Virus record (IMG/VR): IMGVR_UViG_3300030380_001578
Span: 1 to 29,269 of that record
Strand: one strand, 5' to 3'
Length of the DNA stretch: 29,269 nucleotides
Origin: a virus
Shown here in pieces: positions 1-7,043 of the stretch. Numbering within the stretch: position 1 is the stretch's first letter; the number at the start of each line of letters is the position of its first letter. A model generated the notes under the pieces. It was not told where the DNA came from. It did no database searches and was given only the letters and a program-made list of their open reading frames with translations. Position numbers and translations under genes: made by a program.

Positions 1-1
1 C

Positions 2-238
2 CTTGACAACAATGGTGTTTATTATCTTGCTGGTGTTGACAATGGCATAAGTGTAAATGGTGGAACATACGCACATGGTGGTGATGTTGCATTCACAGAC
101 TATGTTGGATATGTATTGCAAATGATTGGTTCAGAACCTTTTCCAGCATACAATTTGACAACATCTTCACCATTCAAATCATGGTCTGGTGGAACATTAA
201 CATTGTCAGCTACAACATACAACACTGCACAAATTTAG
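2..238 (+). CDS. Major tail tube protein, C-terminal part (5' end cut by window start)
   Basis: The reading frame is open from the first bases and ends in TAG at 236-238. It encodes the last 78 residues of the protein complete at 28197-28775. It differs from that copy by one Ser/Thr change (codon at 164) and two silent changes. It is a fragment only because the circle was opened here; it is not a pseudogene. See 28197-28775 for the function. Confidence 0.85.
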   Translation, partial: LDNNGVYYLAGVDNGISVNGGTYAHGGDVAFTDYVGYVLQMIGSEPFPAYNLTTSSPFKSWSGGTLTLSATTYNTAQI

Positions 239-261
239 TTTAGTTTGGTTGATTAATTTAG

Positions 262-294
262 AAAGGGTGGTGGTTTGTTCCATCACCTTTTTTT
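262..294 (+). terminator. Rho-independent terminator after tail-tube gene (left copy)
   Basis: AAGGGTGGTGG pairs with CCATCACCTTT across a TTTGTT loop, giving a stem of about 10-11 bp with two G-T wobbles. It is followed directly by a run of T. It lies 24 bases after the tail-tube stop. The stem is kept in the right copy, where the adjacent 2-bp indel falls just outside it. Confidence 0.75.
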
Positions 295-305
295 ATCTTT
301 AAATT

Positions 306-473
306 ATGAAAATAAAAAAAGAATTTATCGGTCATGTAATTCACAAAGGTAGAGTTAAAATCTATTTAAGTGAAGTTGTTTCAGAAGCAACAATGAAAAG
401 ATTAATTGCTGAATATCCACAATACCTGGAACAAGACAAACCAAAAAAGAAAAAGAAAGATGCTACATCTTAG
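306..473 (+). CDS. Small basic unknown protein, 55 aa (left copy)
   Basis: This short gene starts at ATG 306 after an A/T-rich leader that follows the terminator, and ends at TAG 471-473. The product MKIKKEFIGHVIHKGRVKIY... is lysine-rich and ends with a run of lysines before DATS. All three differences from the right-hand copy (positions 356, 401 and 425) are silent, which strongly supports real coding. It overlaps the next gene by 14 bases, so translation is probably coupled. It sits between tail-tube and portal genes, so it may be a virion or assembly factor. I do not recognise the family. Confidence 0.75.
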   Translation: MKIKKEFIGHVIHKGRVKIYLSEVVSEATMKRLIAEYPQYLEQDKPKKKKKDATS

Positions 474-960
474 AAGTTCAAATGGCTATCAAAATGTATT
501 TTCACTTGATGTTTATTCAAGTGTATATGCAAACACCATTTCAAACTTTGGAGTTGAAAATTCATCAACAAGACAATACACACCAAACTTTAATTCTGAC
601 TATACTGGTTTTTCTTATTATATAAAATTGATTGACCAATTAAGTCAAAAAGATTATTGGTCATTATTGTATTATAATGTTACAGAATCAAAATACCCAA
701 GAGCTCTTCAATTCAAAATATATCTTGATGATTATGTTGGTGATTATCATATCAACATAGAAACAACTGGATTGTTTGATTATGAAGTTTATCTTGGTCA
801 ACTTGGTGCAACAAGTTCTGATGATTCATTGATTAATGGTTTAGTTGCAAATGGAATTGCACTTGTTCACAATGACAACTTTGTGAATGATTATTTTCAA
901 AATTCTGAAAGTGGTGTGACTAAATCAATAATTTCAAATTCAATTTCTTACAATGGCTAA
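460..960 (+). CDS. Unknown protein in the head-tail structural block, 166 aa
   Basis: I chose ATG 460. An earlier TTG at 406 would add 18 residues that only read through the coding sequence of the upstream gene. The product (MLHLRSSNGYQNVFSLDVY...) is rich in Tyr, Ser and Asn and alternates hydrophobic and polar residues, so it is probably mostly beta-strand. A central LDDYVGDYHINIETTGLFDYEVYL-type stretch at about residues 90-115 looks like a small beta-domain. It overlaps the portal gene by 8 bases. Comparable proteins of unknown function sit near the portal in other flavobacterial phages, so a minor virion role is an inference. The right copy carries two amino-acid changes, Ser to Leu and Ser to Asn. 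Confidence 0.8.
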   Translation: MLHLRSSNGYQNVFSLDVYSSVYANTISNFGVENSSTRQYTPNFNSDYTGFSYYIKLIDQLSQKDYWSLLYYNVTESKYPRALQFKIYLDDYVGDYHINIETTGLFDYEVYLGQLGATSSDDSLINGLVANGIALVHNDNFVNDYFQNSESGVTKSIISNSISYNG

Positions 961-3292
961 AAAGAAAACACCATCAAATGAATATATGTTTGGCTCAATG
1001 GGTTCAAGTTATTCATTGACTGATTCACAAGAAATAGAAAAAAGAGGTTCAGAATTTATTTGGTATGGAATGGACAATCTATTTCCACAACATACAATCC
1101 AATTATATCAAAATTCAGCCACACAAAACGCATTAGTCAATTCAATTGCTGCCTGGATTTATGGTGGTGGAATTGATGCAGACAACAAAGAACAACATCC
1201 AGAAGATTGGTTAAAGTTCAATAAACTAATAAACCACAAGATTGGAAAGAATGACATTCAATTGATGTGCATGGATTTGAAACTTCATGGTGGTTTCTAT
1301 ATTTCATTAACATATTCAGTTGACAGAACAGAAATTGTTGAAATGGAAGTATTGCCATTTGAAACAATGCGTTCTGGACATACAGATGAAGATGGAAATG
1401 TTGAATGGTATTATCATTCACATGATTGGAAAGCTGGTTCAAGAGCAAAATATACAGAACACAGAGCATTTAATCCACATGAAAAAGCAACATATCCAAA
1501 TCAAGTTTTATGTGTTAAAATGAATTCTGTTGGTTCATATTACTATCCAAAACCAGATTGGATTGGTGCATGGAATTATGTTGAATTAGATGTTAATGTT
1601 GCTCAATTTCATTTATCACAAATTGAAAATGGTCTTGCTCCATCATTCATTATCAACTTTGCAAATGGTATTCCAGCAAGGGAAAAGAGAGAAGACATAA
1701 AAAGAACTATTGAAGCAGAACTTTCTGGTTCAAGAAATGCTGGAAAGTTTTTATGTACTTTTTCAGATGGTAGAGATACAACACCAGACATTCAAGCAGT
1801 TCCATTGTCAGATGCAGACAAGCAATTTCAATTCTTATCAACTGAAATAACCAACAAAATAATGGTTGGAAATCGAGTTGTTTCACCAAGATTGTTTGGT
1901 GTGAATGCTGATGGTGGTGGTCTTGGAAACAATGCTGAAGAATTACAAACTGCATCTGCTTTGTTTGAACAAACGGTTGTCGATCCATTTAGAGATGTGA
2001 TAATTGATGCATTAAAAATGTTAATGGCTGAAAGCGAAGTAAATCTTCAATTGTTCTTTAAGCCATTTGATATGTTCAAGACAGAATTTGCAGATACAGA
2101 AGCAGAAACAATTAATGAAGAAGTTGCAACAGAAGTAATTCCAACAATGACTGGTGACCATATTGAACCAACACTTGACTTGATTGCAAAAGTAAAAGAT
2201 GGAACATTGACACAAGAACAAGCAATTGTCTTCATGAATCAGTTCTTGAAATTTCCAATGGACATTGCACAAGGTTTTTTCAGTGAAACACCAGTTGCAA
2301 CATTTCAAGAATTGTCATCAAAAAAAAAAGATGAAAGACCAAAACTGACAGATGAAATGTCTGCATACTTTCTTTCAAAATTAGAAGAATGTGCAGAAAA
2401 GAATGATGATAATGCATGGGAATTGTTAATTGATGAAAAAGCATCTGAAGTAAGTTTAAAGACCATTGATGACATAGACAGAAAGCCAACAAAAAGAATG
2501 ATGGCTGAAGCGAAAAAAGGTCTTGAAATGCGAAAAGAATTTGGTCGAGGTGGAACAGAAGTTGGTGTTGCTCGTGCAAGAGACATCATGAATGGCAAAA
2601 ATCTTTCTGTTGAAACAATAAAAAGAATGTATTCATTTTTTAGCAGACATGAAGCATCAGTGAAAAAAGGCAAAGGATTTAAAAAAGGTGATGAAGGCTA
2701 TCCAAGTGCTGGTAAAATAGCGTGGTTGTTGTGGGGTGGTGAAACTGGTTTTGATTGGGCAAAAAGAAAAGTCAAAGAGATTGAAAATGTGCAACAAAAT
2801 ATGCACAAATTTGCTAATAAAATGCCAACAAAATCAATGGCTGATGCAGATGCACAATCACAACTTGATGTCGGTCTTTACAAAGTCAGATATTACTATC
2901 AAAAAACAAACAATGTTCCAAACAAACCTGGCAACAAATCAAGAAAGTTCTGTGACATCATGATGGAATGGTCTGGTCAAGGTCTTGAATGGACATTTGA
3001 AGACATTCAAAAGATGTCAGATGATGCAGTCAATGGTGAATTTGCAATGAAAGGTCAATCAAGATATGATTTGTTTGAATACAAAGGTGGTTGTTATTGC
3101 AGACATGGTTGGATGCGTAGAATATATTTCAGAAAAAGAAATCCAGATGGGACATTCATGCCATCCAAAGGTCTTGACAATGAAATAAGAGTAGGAAACA
3201 ATCCATTTATCAGACAAAAAGGATCAGAAGCAGTTGCACCTTACGATATGCCAAACCATGCAAAGGTGAATCCACCATTTATGAAAGACTAA
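953..3292 (+). CDS. Portal protein fused to two C-terminal modules
   Basis: The portal is the dodecameric ring at the capsid vertex through which DNA is packaged and ejected. Residues about 1-400 have the look of a portal core: an N-terminal region with WYGMDNLFPQ, then NALVNSIAAWIYGGGI, with RLFGV and GNNAEELQTASALFEQ near the end of the core. Two further modules follow. Residues about 514-615 hold GRGGTEVGVARARDI, LSVETIKRMYSFFSRHEA and KIAWLLWGGE, a module seen in several phage structural proteins. Residues about 640-779 hold FCDIMM (Cys667) and YKGGCYCRHGW (Cys714, Cys716, His718), resembling the C-terminal part of MuF-like minor head proteins. At 779 residues it is much longer than a simple portal, which fits absorption of the minor head protein. 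The next gene is a head-tail connector. The portal role is well supported by context and motifs; the roles of the extra modules are inferred. Confidence 0.83.
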   Translation: MAKKKTPSNEYMFGSMGSSYSLTDSQEIEKRGSEFIWYGMDNLFPQHTIQLYQNSATQNALVNSIAAWIYGGGIDADNKEQHPEDWLKFNKLINHKIGKNDIQLMCMDLKLHGGFYISLTYSVDRTEIVEMEVLPFETMRSGHTDEDGNVEWYYHSHDWKAGSRAKYTEHRAFNPHEKATYPNQVLCVKMNSVGSYYYPKPDWIGAWNYVELDVNVAQFHLSQIENGLAPSFIINFANGIPAREKREDIKRTIEAELSGSRNAGKFLCTFSDGRDTTPDIQAVPLSDADKQFQFLSTEITNKIMVGNRVVSPRLFGVNADGGGLGNNAEELQTASALFEQTVVDPFRDVIIDALKMLMAESEVNLQLFFKPFDMFKTEFADTEAETINEEVATEVIPTMTGDHIEPTLDLIAKVKDGTLTQEQAIVFMNQFLKFPMDIAQGFFSETPVATFQELSSKKKDERPKLTDEMSAYFLSKLEECAEKNDDNAWELLIDEKASEVSLKTIDDIDRKPTKRMMAEAKKGLEMRKEFGRGGTEVGVARARDIMNGKNLSVETIKRMYSFFSRHEASVKKGKGFKKGDEGYPSAGKIAWLLWGGETGFDWAKRKVKEIENVQQNMHKFANKMPTKSMADADAQSQLDVGLYKVRYYYQKTNNVPNKPGNKSRKFCDIMMEWSGQGLEWTFEDIQKMSDDAVNGEFAMKGQSRYDLFEYKGGCYCRHGWMRRIYFRKRNPDGTFMPSKGLDNEIRVGNNPFIRQKGSEAVAPYDMPNHAKVNPPFMKD

Positions 3293-3302
3293 AAACAAAA
3301 CT

Positions 3303-3863
3303 ATGGCACTACCATCACAAGTCATCTATATAGATGCAACATATATCAAAGCTTATTCACATCTTGATGGTTCAATTGATGAAAAGGATTTATTGCCATC
3401 AATTATTCAAGCACAAGATTCACAAATACAACCTATTCTTGGAACTGAATTGTTTGACAAGCTAAAAACAGACATAACTGCTGGAACTATTGCTGGTAAT
3501 TACAAAACACTTCTTCAAGATTATGTTCAAATGGCAACATTAAAATGGACATTGGTTCACTTTTATCCTTATTTACAAGGAAAGATTTTGAATGGAACAA
3601 TCGGTTCAAGAAATGTGGATAATATTACTGCACTTTCACAAGGAGAAGTGATGCGTTTGGTTGACATTGAAAGAAGCAATGCACAATTCTACACTGAAAG
3701 ATTGATTGAATACATGATGAACAATTCATCACTATTTCCAGAATACAATTCAAATAGTGGTGCAGATATGTTCCCAGAAACACAAACATATTCTGAAGGT
3801 GGTTTGACAATTTCTGGTTCACAAAAAGGTTACAACAAACTTTCAAACTGGAATTGTTGTTAA
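3303..3863 (+). CDS. Head-tail connector / adaptor (DUF6712-like)
   Basis: This 186-residue mainly helical protein begins with an N-terminal helical segment followed by LLPSIIQAQDSQIQPILGTELFDKL, then QMATLKWTLVHFYPYL in the middle, and a polar tail rich in Ser and Asn. That pattern is typical of the small Bacteroidota-phage connector family (DUF6712), which I would place with head-completion adaptors docking beneath the portal. It follows the portal by 10 bases, the expected position. The family assignment rests on pattern recognition without a search. Confidence 0.72.
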   Translation: MALPSQVIYIDATYIKAYSHLDGSIDEKDLLPSIIQAQDSQIQPILGTELFDKLKTDITAGTIAGNYKTLLQDYVQMATLKWTLVHFYPYLQGKILNGTIGSRNVDNITALSQGEVMRLVDIERSNAQFYTERLIEYMMNNSSLFPEYNSNSGADMFPETQTYSEGGLTISGSQKGYNKLSNWNCC

Positions 3864-3970
3864 TGGCTGGAAGGAAAAAAGGTTGCAAAAGCAATCAAGA
3901 AAAGAAGAAAATAAACAAGCAATTGTTGGACATATACTTGAAGAAAAGAAATGAAAAACACAATCAATGA
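3863..3970 (+). CDS. Tiny lysine-rich protein, 35 aa
   Basis: The ATG overlaps the upstream stop as TAATG, and the frame closes at TGA 3968-3970. The product (MAGRKKGCKSNQEKKKINKQ...) is very basic with a single Cys. The tight junctions on both sides support it as a coupled gene, but its length leaves room for doubt. No function is recognisable. Confidence 0.5.
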   Translation: MAGRKKGCKSNQEKKKINKQLLDIYLKKRNEKHNQ

Positions 3971-4106
3971 ATTAGTCAGTTTTAATACGGTTAATGTGTG
4001 TGCAATTTCAGTTCCTTTAATGGATGTTGAAAGTGTTCTGACAATACTTGTGTTGTGTTCTGTTTTGATATATAATATTAAAAAGATAATGTCTAAGAAT
4101 GGCTGA
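3951..4106 (+). CDS. Small single-span membrane protein, 51 aa
   Basis: It starts at ATG 3951 inside the previous gene and ends 8 bases into the endolysin gene. A hydrophobic segment VESVLTILVLCSVLIYNI at about residues 26-43 is followed by a basic stretch (KKIMSKNG), as in an inner-membrane protein with a cytoplasmic C-terminus. Its position directly before the peptidase suggests a lysis accessory (holin-like or spanin-like) role, but nothing in the sequence proves this. Confidence 0.65.
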   Translation: MKNTINELVSFNTVNVCAISVPLMDVESVLTILVLCSVLIYNIKKIMSKNG

Positions 4107-4458
4107 ATTAAAACACTTTAAAAAAGAAGAATTTGTATGTGGCCAGGTAAATTGTTTTGATAAGATGGACACAGAACTTTTATTTATGTTAGATGAAGCA
4201 AGAATCATTGCAGATTGTCCATTTAAAATATCTTCATCATGGAGAAGTGAAGAACAAAATGCAAAAGCTGGTGGAAAACCTAATTCAAGTCATTTGCGTG
4301 GAAAAGCAGTTGACATCGTTTGCACATCTTCACATCATAGACTTAGAATATTAGATGGATTGTTGATGGCTGGATTCACCAGAATAGGAATTGCAAAAAC
4401 TTTTATTCATGCAGATTGTGACAATACATTGCCACAAGATGTTCTTTGGTTATACTAA
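4099..4458 (+). CDS. Endolysin, M15-family zinc peptidase
   Basis: This 119-residue protein cuts the peptide part of peptidoglycan at the end of infection. It has the full metal-binding signature of the M15 D-Ala-D-Ala carboxypeptidase family: SSHLRGKAVDIV (His65, Asp72) and FIHAD (His104, Asp106), with the usual SSWRSEEQN motif upstream. It is a single catalytic domain with no signal peptide or separate wall-binding domain, so it would need a holin to reach the periplasm. Small hydrophobic proteins are encoded on both sides, consistent with a lysis cassette. Confidence 0.9.
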   Translation: MAELKHFKKEEFVCGQVNCFDKMDTELLFMLDEARIIADCPFKISSSWRSEEQNAKAGGKPNSSHLRGKAVDIVCTSSHHRLRILDGLLMAGFTRIGIAKTFIHADCDNTLPQDVLWLY

Positions 4459-4468
4459 AAAAATAGAG

Positions 4469-4630
4469 ATGGAAACAAACATGATTCTTGAAATTGTAGT
4501 TGGATTGATGGCTTTCTTGAAAGTTATATTTAATTATGTTCAATCAGAAAAAGCAGTGCGTATTTTTGGAAGGATTGATGATTTAATCAACTTCTTTGTA
4601 ACTGATAAAATCAAAGATGAAGAACATTAA
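4469..4630 (+). CDS. Small membrane protein, holin candidate, 53 aa
   Basis: I chose ATG 4469, just after the endolysin stop. Upstream in-frame starts lie inside the endolysin coding sequence. One hydrophobic segment (MILEIVVGLMAFLKVIFNYV, about residues 5-24) precedes a charged C-terminus (RIFGRIDDLINFF, then KIKDEEH). It overlaps the next membrane-protein gene by 14 bases. One span plus a charged tail beside an endolysin fits a type-III-like holin or an antiholin, but this is inference from context. Confidence 0.65.
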   Translation: METNMILEIVVGLMAFLKVIFNYVQSEKAVRIFGRIDDLINFFVTDKIKDEEH

Positions 4631-4850
4631 TATTTTAAAAGATGCGATTGGAATTTTACCAGACTTATTGAAAGACAAAAACAAAAAATGGTCTGCAAAA
4701 AGAACAATCAGTGGTGTCTTAGTGTATGTTGTTTCTAATTATCTACAATCACATGAATTGTCATGGATGGTTGTTGTGTTCACATTGGTTGCAGTTTTTC
4801 CACTATGTCTTTCATTCTTTGAAACAAAAAATAAATGTTGTAAAAAATAA
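4617..4850 (+). CDS. Small membrane protein, holin candidate, 77 aa
   Basis: A basic amphipathic N-terminus (NILKDAIGILPDLLKDKNKK) leads into two hydrophobic segments, about residues 31-44 (ISGVLVYVVSNYL) and 49-69 (LSWMVVVFTLVAVFPLCLSF). The protein ends with a Lys/Cys-rich tail (KNKCCKK). Two short spans with charged ends are typical of small phage holins, and it is the better holin candidate of the two genes after the endolysin. No family name can be assigned by eye. Confidence 0.68.
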   Translation: MKNINILKDAIGILPDLLKDKNKKWSAKRTISGVLVYVVSNYLQSHELSWMVVVFTLVAVFPLCLSFFETKNKCCKK

Positions 4851-4853
4851 ACT

Positions 4854-5123
4854 ATGGCTTTAACAGATAGCGAAAAAAAGAAAGCACACAGAAACAAATC
4901 TGGAAGCATTGCATCACCAGTGACAAAAAGTGATTCAAATGACTTAGATGTAAAGGATGCAAAGTTGTATGTTGGAACTGGTGGTGATTTAAAAATTGAC
5001 ACAACAGATGGTCAAACAATTACCTTAAAAAATGTGCAAGATGGTTCATATCTTGAATGGATCAGAGTAAAAAAAGTATATTCAAGGGGAACAACTGCAA
5101 GTGACATTGTAGCTTTTTACTAA
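4854..5123 (+). CDS. Small conserved virion-type protein, 89 aa
   Basis: The product has a charged N-terminus, then LYVGTGGDLKI, TTDGQTITLKNV, and a TTASDIVAFY C-terminus. The combination of YVGTGGD, a D-G-x-x-I/V turn and TTA-x-DIVA-hydrophobic-Tyr recurs in small proteins of many phages, usually within structural modules, where some act as spike or decoration proteins. It ends as TAATG with the phosphoesterase start. The exact role is not known to me. Confidence 0.65.
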   Translation: MALTDSEKKKAHRNKSGSIASPVTKSDSNDLDVKDAKLYVGTGGDLKIDTTDGQTITLKNVQDGSYLEWIRVKKVYSRGTTASDIVAFY

Positions 5124-6331
5124 TGCAATTCAGACCAAGATGGTCTGAAGCAATTAGACCATACATACAAGAATTCAGAAAACTTCCAAAAAACCAACAA
5201 CTGCACTTGCTAAAAACAATGTTGCAGTCAGACAAGATTGAAAGTTCTGAAAACAAGAAACATTTAAACATAGTTTCAAAATCAAGTTCCAGGATTAAAA
5301 CACTTGAACAACTTCTTGATGTTGCTGAAGTTGATTTGAAAAAGTATTATGTTGACAAATATAATGTCAATAAATGGGAAGTTTCTGCCCAAATAGATGG
5401 TCAAATGGTGACTGAAGAACTATTTCAAGTCAAAGCATCACTTGTCAGAAATAAAGCCATACAGACTCGAAAAAGAATTCTTGAAGACTTACATCAAGAT
5501 TTTGTCAATCATTCACCTAAGAAGATAAAACGCAAGTCATTCAAAGGTATTGGACAAATGCTTGAAGTCAACATCTTTGATTTGCACTTTGGAAAGTTAT
5601 GTTGGAATGGTGAAACTGGTGAAGACTATGACACAAAGATTGCATCAAAAAGATTTCATTCTGCAATAGATGACATTATTCAAAAAGCATCTGCACACAA
5701 TATTCAAAAAATAGTCTTTCCAGTTGGAAATGATTTCTTCAATTCTGACAGAAAAGAAAACACCACATCAAACAACACACCACAAGATGAAGACTTGCGA
5801 TGGATGAAGACATTCAGAAATGGAAGAAGATTGATTGTTGAAGGTATTGACAAACTCAAACAATTGGCTGATGTTGAAGTGATTATTGTTCAAGGAAATC
5901 ATGACTTTGAACGGTCATACTATTTAGGTGATTCACTGATTGGTTGGTTTAGAAATGACCAAAATGTTTCAATCAATAATGAAGCAACACCAAGAAAGTA
6001 TTTTAAATATGGTCAGAACTTGATTGGTTTGACACATGGGAACAATGAAAAGATTGCAGACTTACCATTGCTTATGGCATCAGAAAAAAAACAATTGTGG
6101 TCTGAAACAAAATTTCATGAATGGCACATAGGACATTTCCATCACAAGAAGCAAATCAAATTTCAAACAATAGATGAACAGAAAGGTTGTGTGATTCGTT
6201 TCATGCGTTCATTATCTGGAACTGATGCCTGGCACAATTTAAAAGGATACACACAAAATGTTCAATCTGCTGAAGCATTTATTTGGCATCCTACAGATGG
6301 AATGATTGCACACTTATTCTTTAACCTATGA
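5123..6331 (+). CDS. Calcineurin-like metallophosphoesterase (Mre11/SbcD-like)
   Basis: This 402-residue protein carries the complete two-metal phosphoesterase motif series: DLH (Asp153, His155), GND (Asp204), GNHD (258-261), a histidine in LTHG (His305), and GHFHH (His338, His340). Residues 1-120 form a helical region unlike the catalytic core, with a basic KKIKRK patch near residue 136. The fold is used by Mre11/SbcD nucleases and by many other phosphatases. A role in DNA end processing or host DNA degradation is therefore likely but unproven. It lies after the lysis block and just before the early promoter, so it is probably co-transcribed late. Confidence 0.88.
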   Translation: MQFRPRWSEAIRPYIQEFRKLPKNQQLHLLKTMLQSDKIESSENKKHLNIVSKSSSRIKTLEQLLDVAEVDLKKYYVDKYNVNKWEVSAQIDGQMVTEELFQVKASLVRNKAIQTRKRILEDLHQDFVNHSPKKIKRKSFKGIGQMLEVNIFDLHFGKLCWNGETGEDYDTKIASKRFHSAIDDIIQKASAHNIQKIVFPVGNDFFNSDRKENTTSNNTPQDEDLRWMKTFRNGRRLIVEGIDKLKQLADVEVIIVQGNHDFERSYYLGDSLIGWFRNDQNVSINNEATPRKYFKYGQNLIGLTHGNNEKIADLPLLMASEKKQLWSETKFHEWHIGHFHHKKQIKFQTIDEQKGCVIRFMRSLSGTDAWHNLKGYTQNVQSAEAFIWHPTDGMIAHLFFNL

Positions 6332-6480
6332 GAATAGAAATAGCAATCAACATCTTCAAAGGTCTATTAATAGGAATTAGACACTTCGATCCAACTGAAG
6401 AATTGCCATATTCAGAAGTGCATATCTTCTTTTTTATGTTTAGAGTAGACATTTTTTTCTTACCAACATCTGAAGAATAG
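6328..6480 (+). CDS. Small unknown protein, 50 aa, last gene of the late block
   Basis: The start overlaps the phosphoesterase stop as ATGA. The product (MRIEIAINIFKGLLIGIRHF...) has two hydrophobic patches, about residues 5-17 and 33-45 (VHIFFFMFRVDIFF), so it may sit in or on the membrane. It ends at TAG 6478-6480, immediately before the only clear promoter region. Function is unknown. Confidence 0.6.
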   Translation: MRIEIAINIFKGLLIGIRHFDPTEELPYSEVHIFFFMFRVDIFFLPTSEE

Positions 6481-6521
6481 CAATAGTTTCAAAGCGATTT
6501 GATAAAATACTTGTGAAATAC

Positions 6522-6543
6522 ATTGTTTAATTATTTGTACAAT
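6522..6543. promoter_or_regulatory. Candidate operator overlapping the -33 box
   Basis: TTGTACAA at 6535-6542 is a perfect 8-bp palindrome covering the -33 TTTG. The wider arms ATTGT (6522-6526) and ACAAT (6539-6543) form an inverted repeat across 12 bases. A repressor bound here would block the promoter. The small HTH protein at 9370-9576 is a possible ligand, purely by inference. Confidence 0.4.
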
Positions 6544-6564
6544 CAATCTTTTTTTATAAATTTG
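6534..6564 (+). promoter_or_regulatory. Bacteroidota-type early promoter
   Basis: TTTG at 6534-6537 and TAAATTTG at 6557-6564 are separated by 19 bases. This matches the Bacteroidota primary sigma factor consensus of a -33 TTTG and a -7 TAnnTTTG. Transcription should begin around 6569-6572, leaving a leader of about 20-25 bases before ATG 6593. It lies in one of the longest gene-free gaps (6481-6592) and faces the small-gene and replication region, so it is the likely early promoter read by host polymerase. Confidence 0.75.
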
Positions 6565-6592
6565 AAAATATTAATCAACCAAACAAAACAAA

Positions 6593-6856
6593 ATGACAAA
6601 TTTAACTTCAAACAAATCAACATCTTCAGCAACTACTTATATATCAAAATCATTTAACACCTTTACTCCTAAAGGTAATGAGATTAAAGTATCAGTAGTA
6701 AGAAGAATTGTAAATGTAACAACAAATCCTTTTGTATCTAAATATGAATACTTTATAGATACACCAAGTGAAAGTCTTAAGGCTTGGGATAAAGAATCAT
6801 TTCTTTACTATGTTAACTTTATTGATAAATACTACACTAATAAAATAGGGGCTTAA
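6593..6856 (+). CDS. First early gene, unknown protein, 87 aa
   Basis: It starts 28 bases after the promoter -7 box and ends with a stop codon inside the loop of a GC-rich hairpin. The product is rich in Ser and Thr at the N-terminus (NLTSNKSTSSATTYISKS), followed by a compact basic region (VRRIVNVTTNPFVSKYEYF). Its place as the first gene expressed makes it a candidate host-takeover or anti-defence protein. I do not recognise a family. Confidence 0.75.
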   Translation: MTNLTSNKSTSSATTYISKSFNTFTPKGNEIKVSVVRRIVNVTTNPFVSKYEYFIDTPSESLKAWDKESFLYYVNFIDKYYTNKIGA

Positions 6857-6863
6857 TGCCCCT
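6847..6863 (+). terminator. GC-rich hairpin around the first early stop codon
   Basis: AGGGGC (6847-6852) pairs perfectly with GCCCCT (6858-6863) around a five-base loop, TTAAT. The loop contains the TAA stop at 6854-6856 of the upstream gene. A short T run (TTT, then AA) follows. G/C blocks of this kind are rare in this AT-rich sequence. It could be a partial terminator or attenuator, or an mRNA-stabilising end. Confidence 0.5.
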
Positions 6864-6865
6864 TT

Positions 6866-6889
6866 AACTAAACAACTATAAATTATGAA
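6866..6889 (+). repeat. 24-base leader repeat, copy 1
   Basis: AACTAAACAACTATAAATTATGAA is identical at 6866-6889 and 7038-7061. In both places its last six bases hold the ATG start of the following gene. It is probably a shared translation-initiation leader, A-rich and without a Shine-Dalgarno sequence, or the remains of a small gene duplication. Confidence 0.8.
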
Positions 6890-7043
6890 TAAAGAACAAA
6901 AAATTACTTACTTAGAGAGATTACTTGTTAAGGCTGGATGCCCAATTTCTTTAAGAATACCCTACGCAATTCAATTATTAAATTATTGTAAGAAACACAA
7001 TAAGTGTGTAACTGAAGTCCAATTAACTAAATCAATCAACTAA
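6885..7043 (+). CDS. Small early protein, 52 aa
   Basis: It starts in the 24-base leader repeat and ends at TAA 7041-7043, inside the second copy of that repeat. The product (MNKEQKITYLERLLVKAGCP..., then KKHNKC) is basic, probably helical, and has three cysteines. It belongs to a run of tiny early genes. No family is recognised. Confidence 0.65.
   Translation: MNKEQKITYLERLLVKAGCPISLRIPYAIQLLNYCKKHNKCVTEVQLTKSIN

Larger units (their letters stand above)
1..730. repeat. Left copy of near-identical terminal overlap
   Basis: This block matches positions 28538-29269 base for base except for 12 substitutions (left-copy positions 70, 88, 164, 261, 356, 401, 425, 492, 566, 613, 614 and 636) and a 2-bp AT missing here near position 296. 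The shared block covers the end of the tail-tube gene, a terminator, a small gene and the start of another gene. The simplest reading is that the molecule is circular or circularly permuted, with a unit of about 28.54 kb, and that the two ends derive from slightly different strains. A real physical direct terminal repeat would normally be kept identical. Confidence 0.93.

Noticed and set aside
406-459. TTG start giving an 18-residue extension to the protein starting at 460
   Set aside because: The extension reads through the end of the small upstream gene in another frame; ATG 460 gives a normal short overlap and the upstream gene shows only silent changes between alleles.
2280-2673. Open frames on the minus strand across the portal gene (and similar ones across other long genes)
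   Set aside because: They are antisense reflections of A-rich coding sequence, with unnatural composition (runs of Phe, Leu, Cys and His) and no spacing or context of real genes; every convincing gene is on the + strand.
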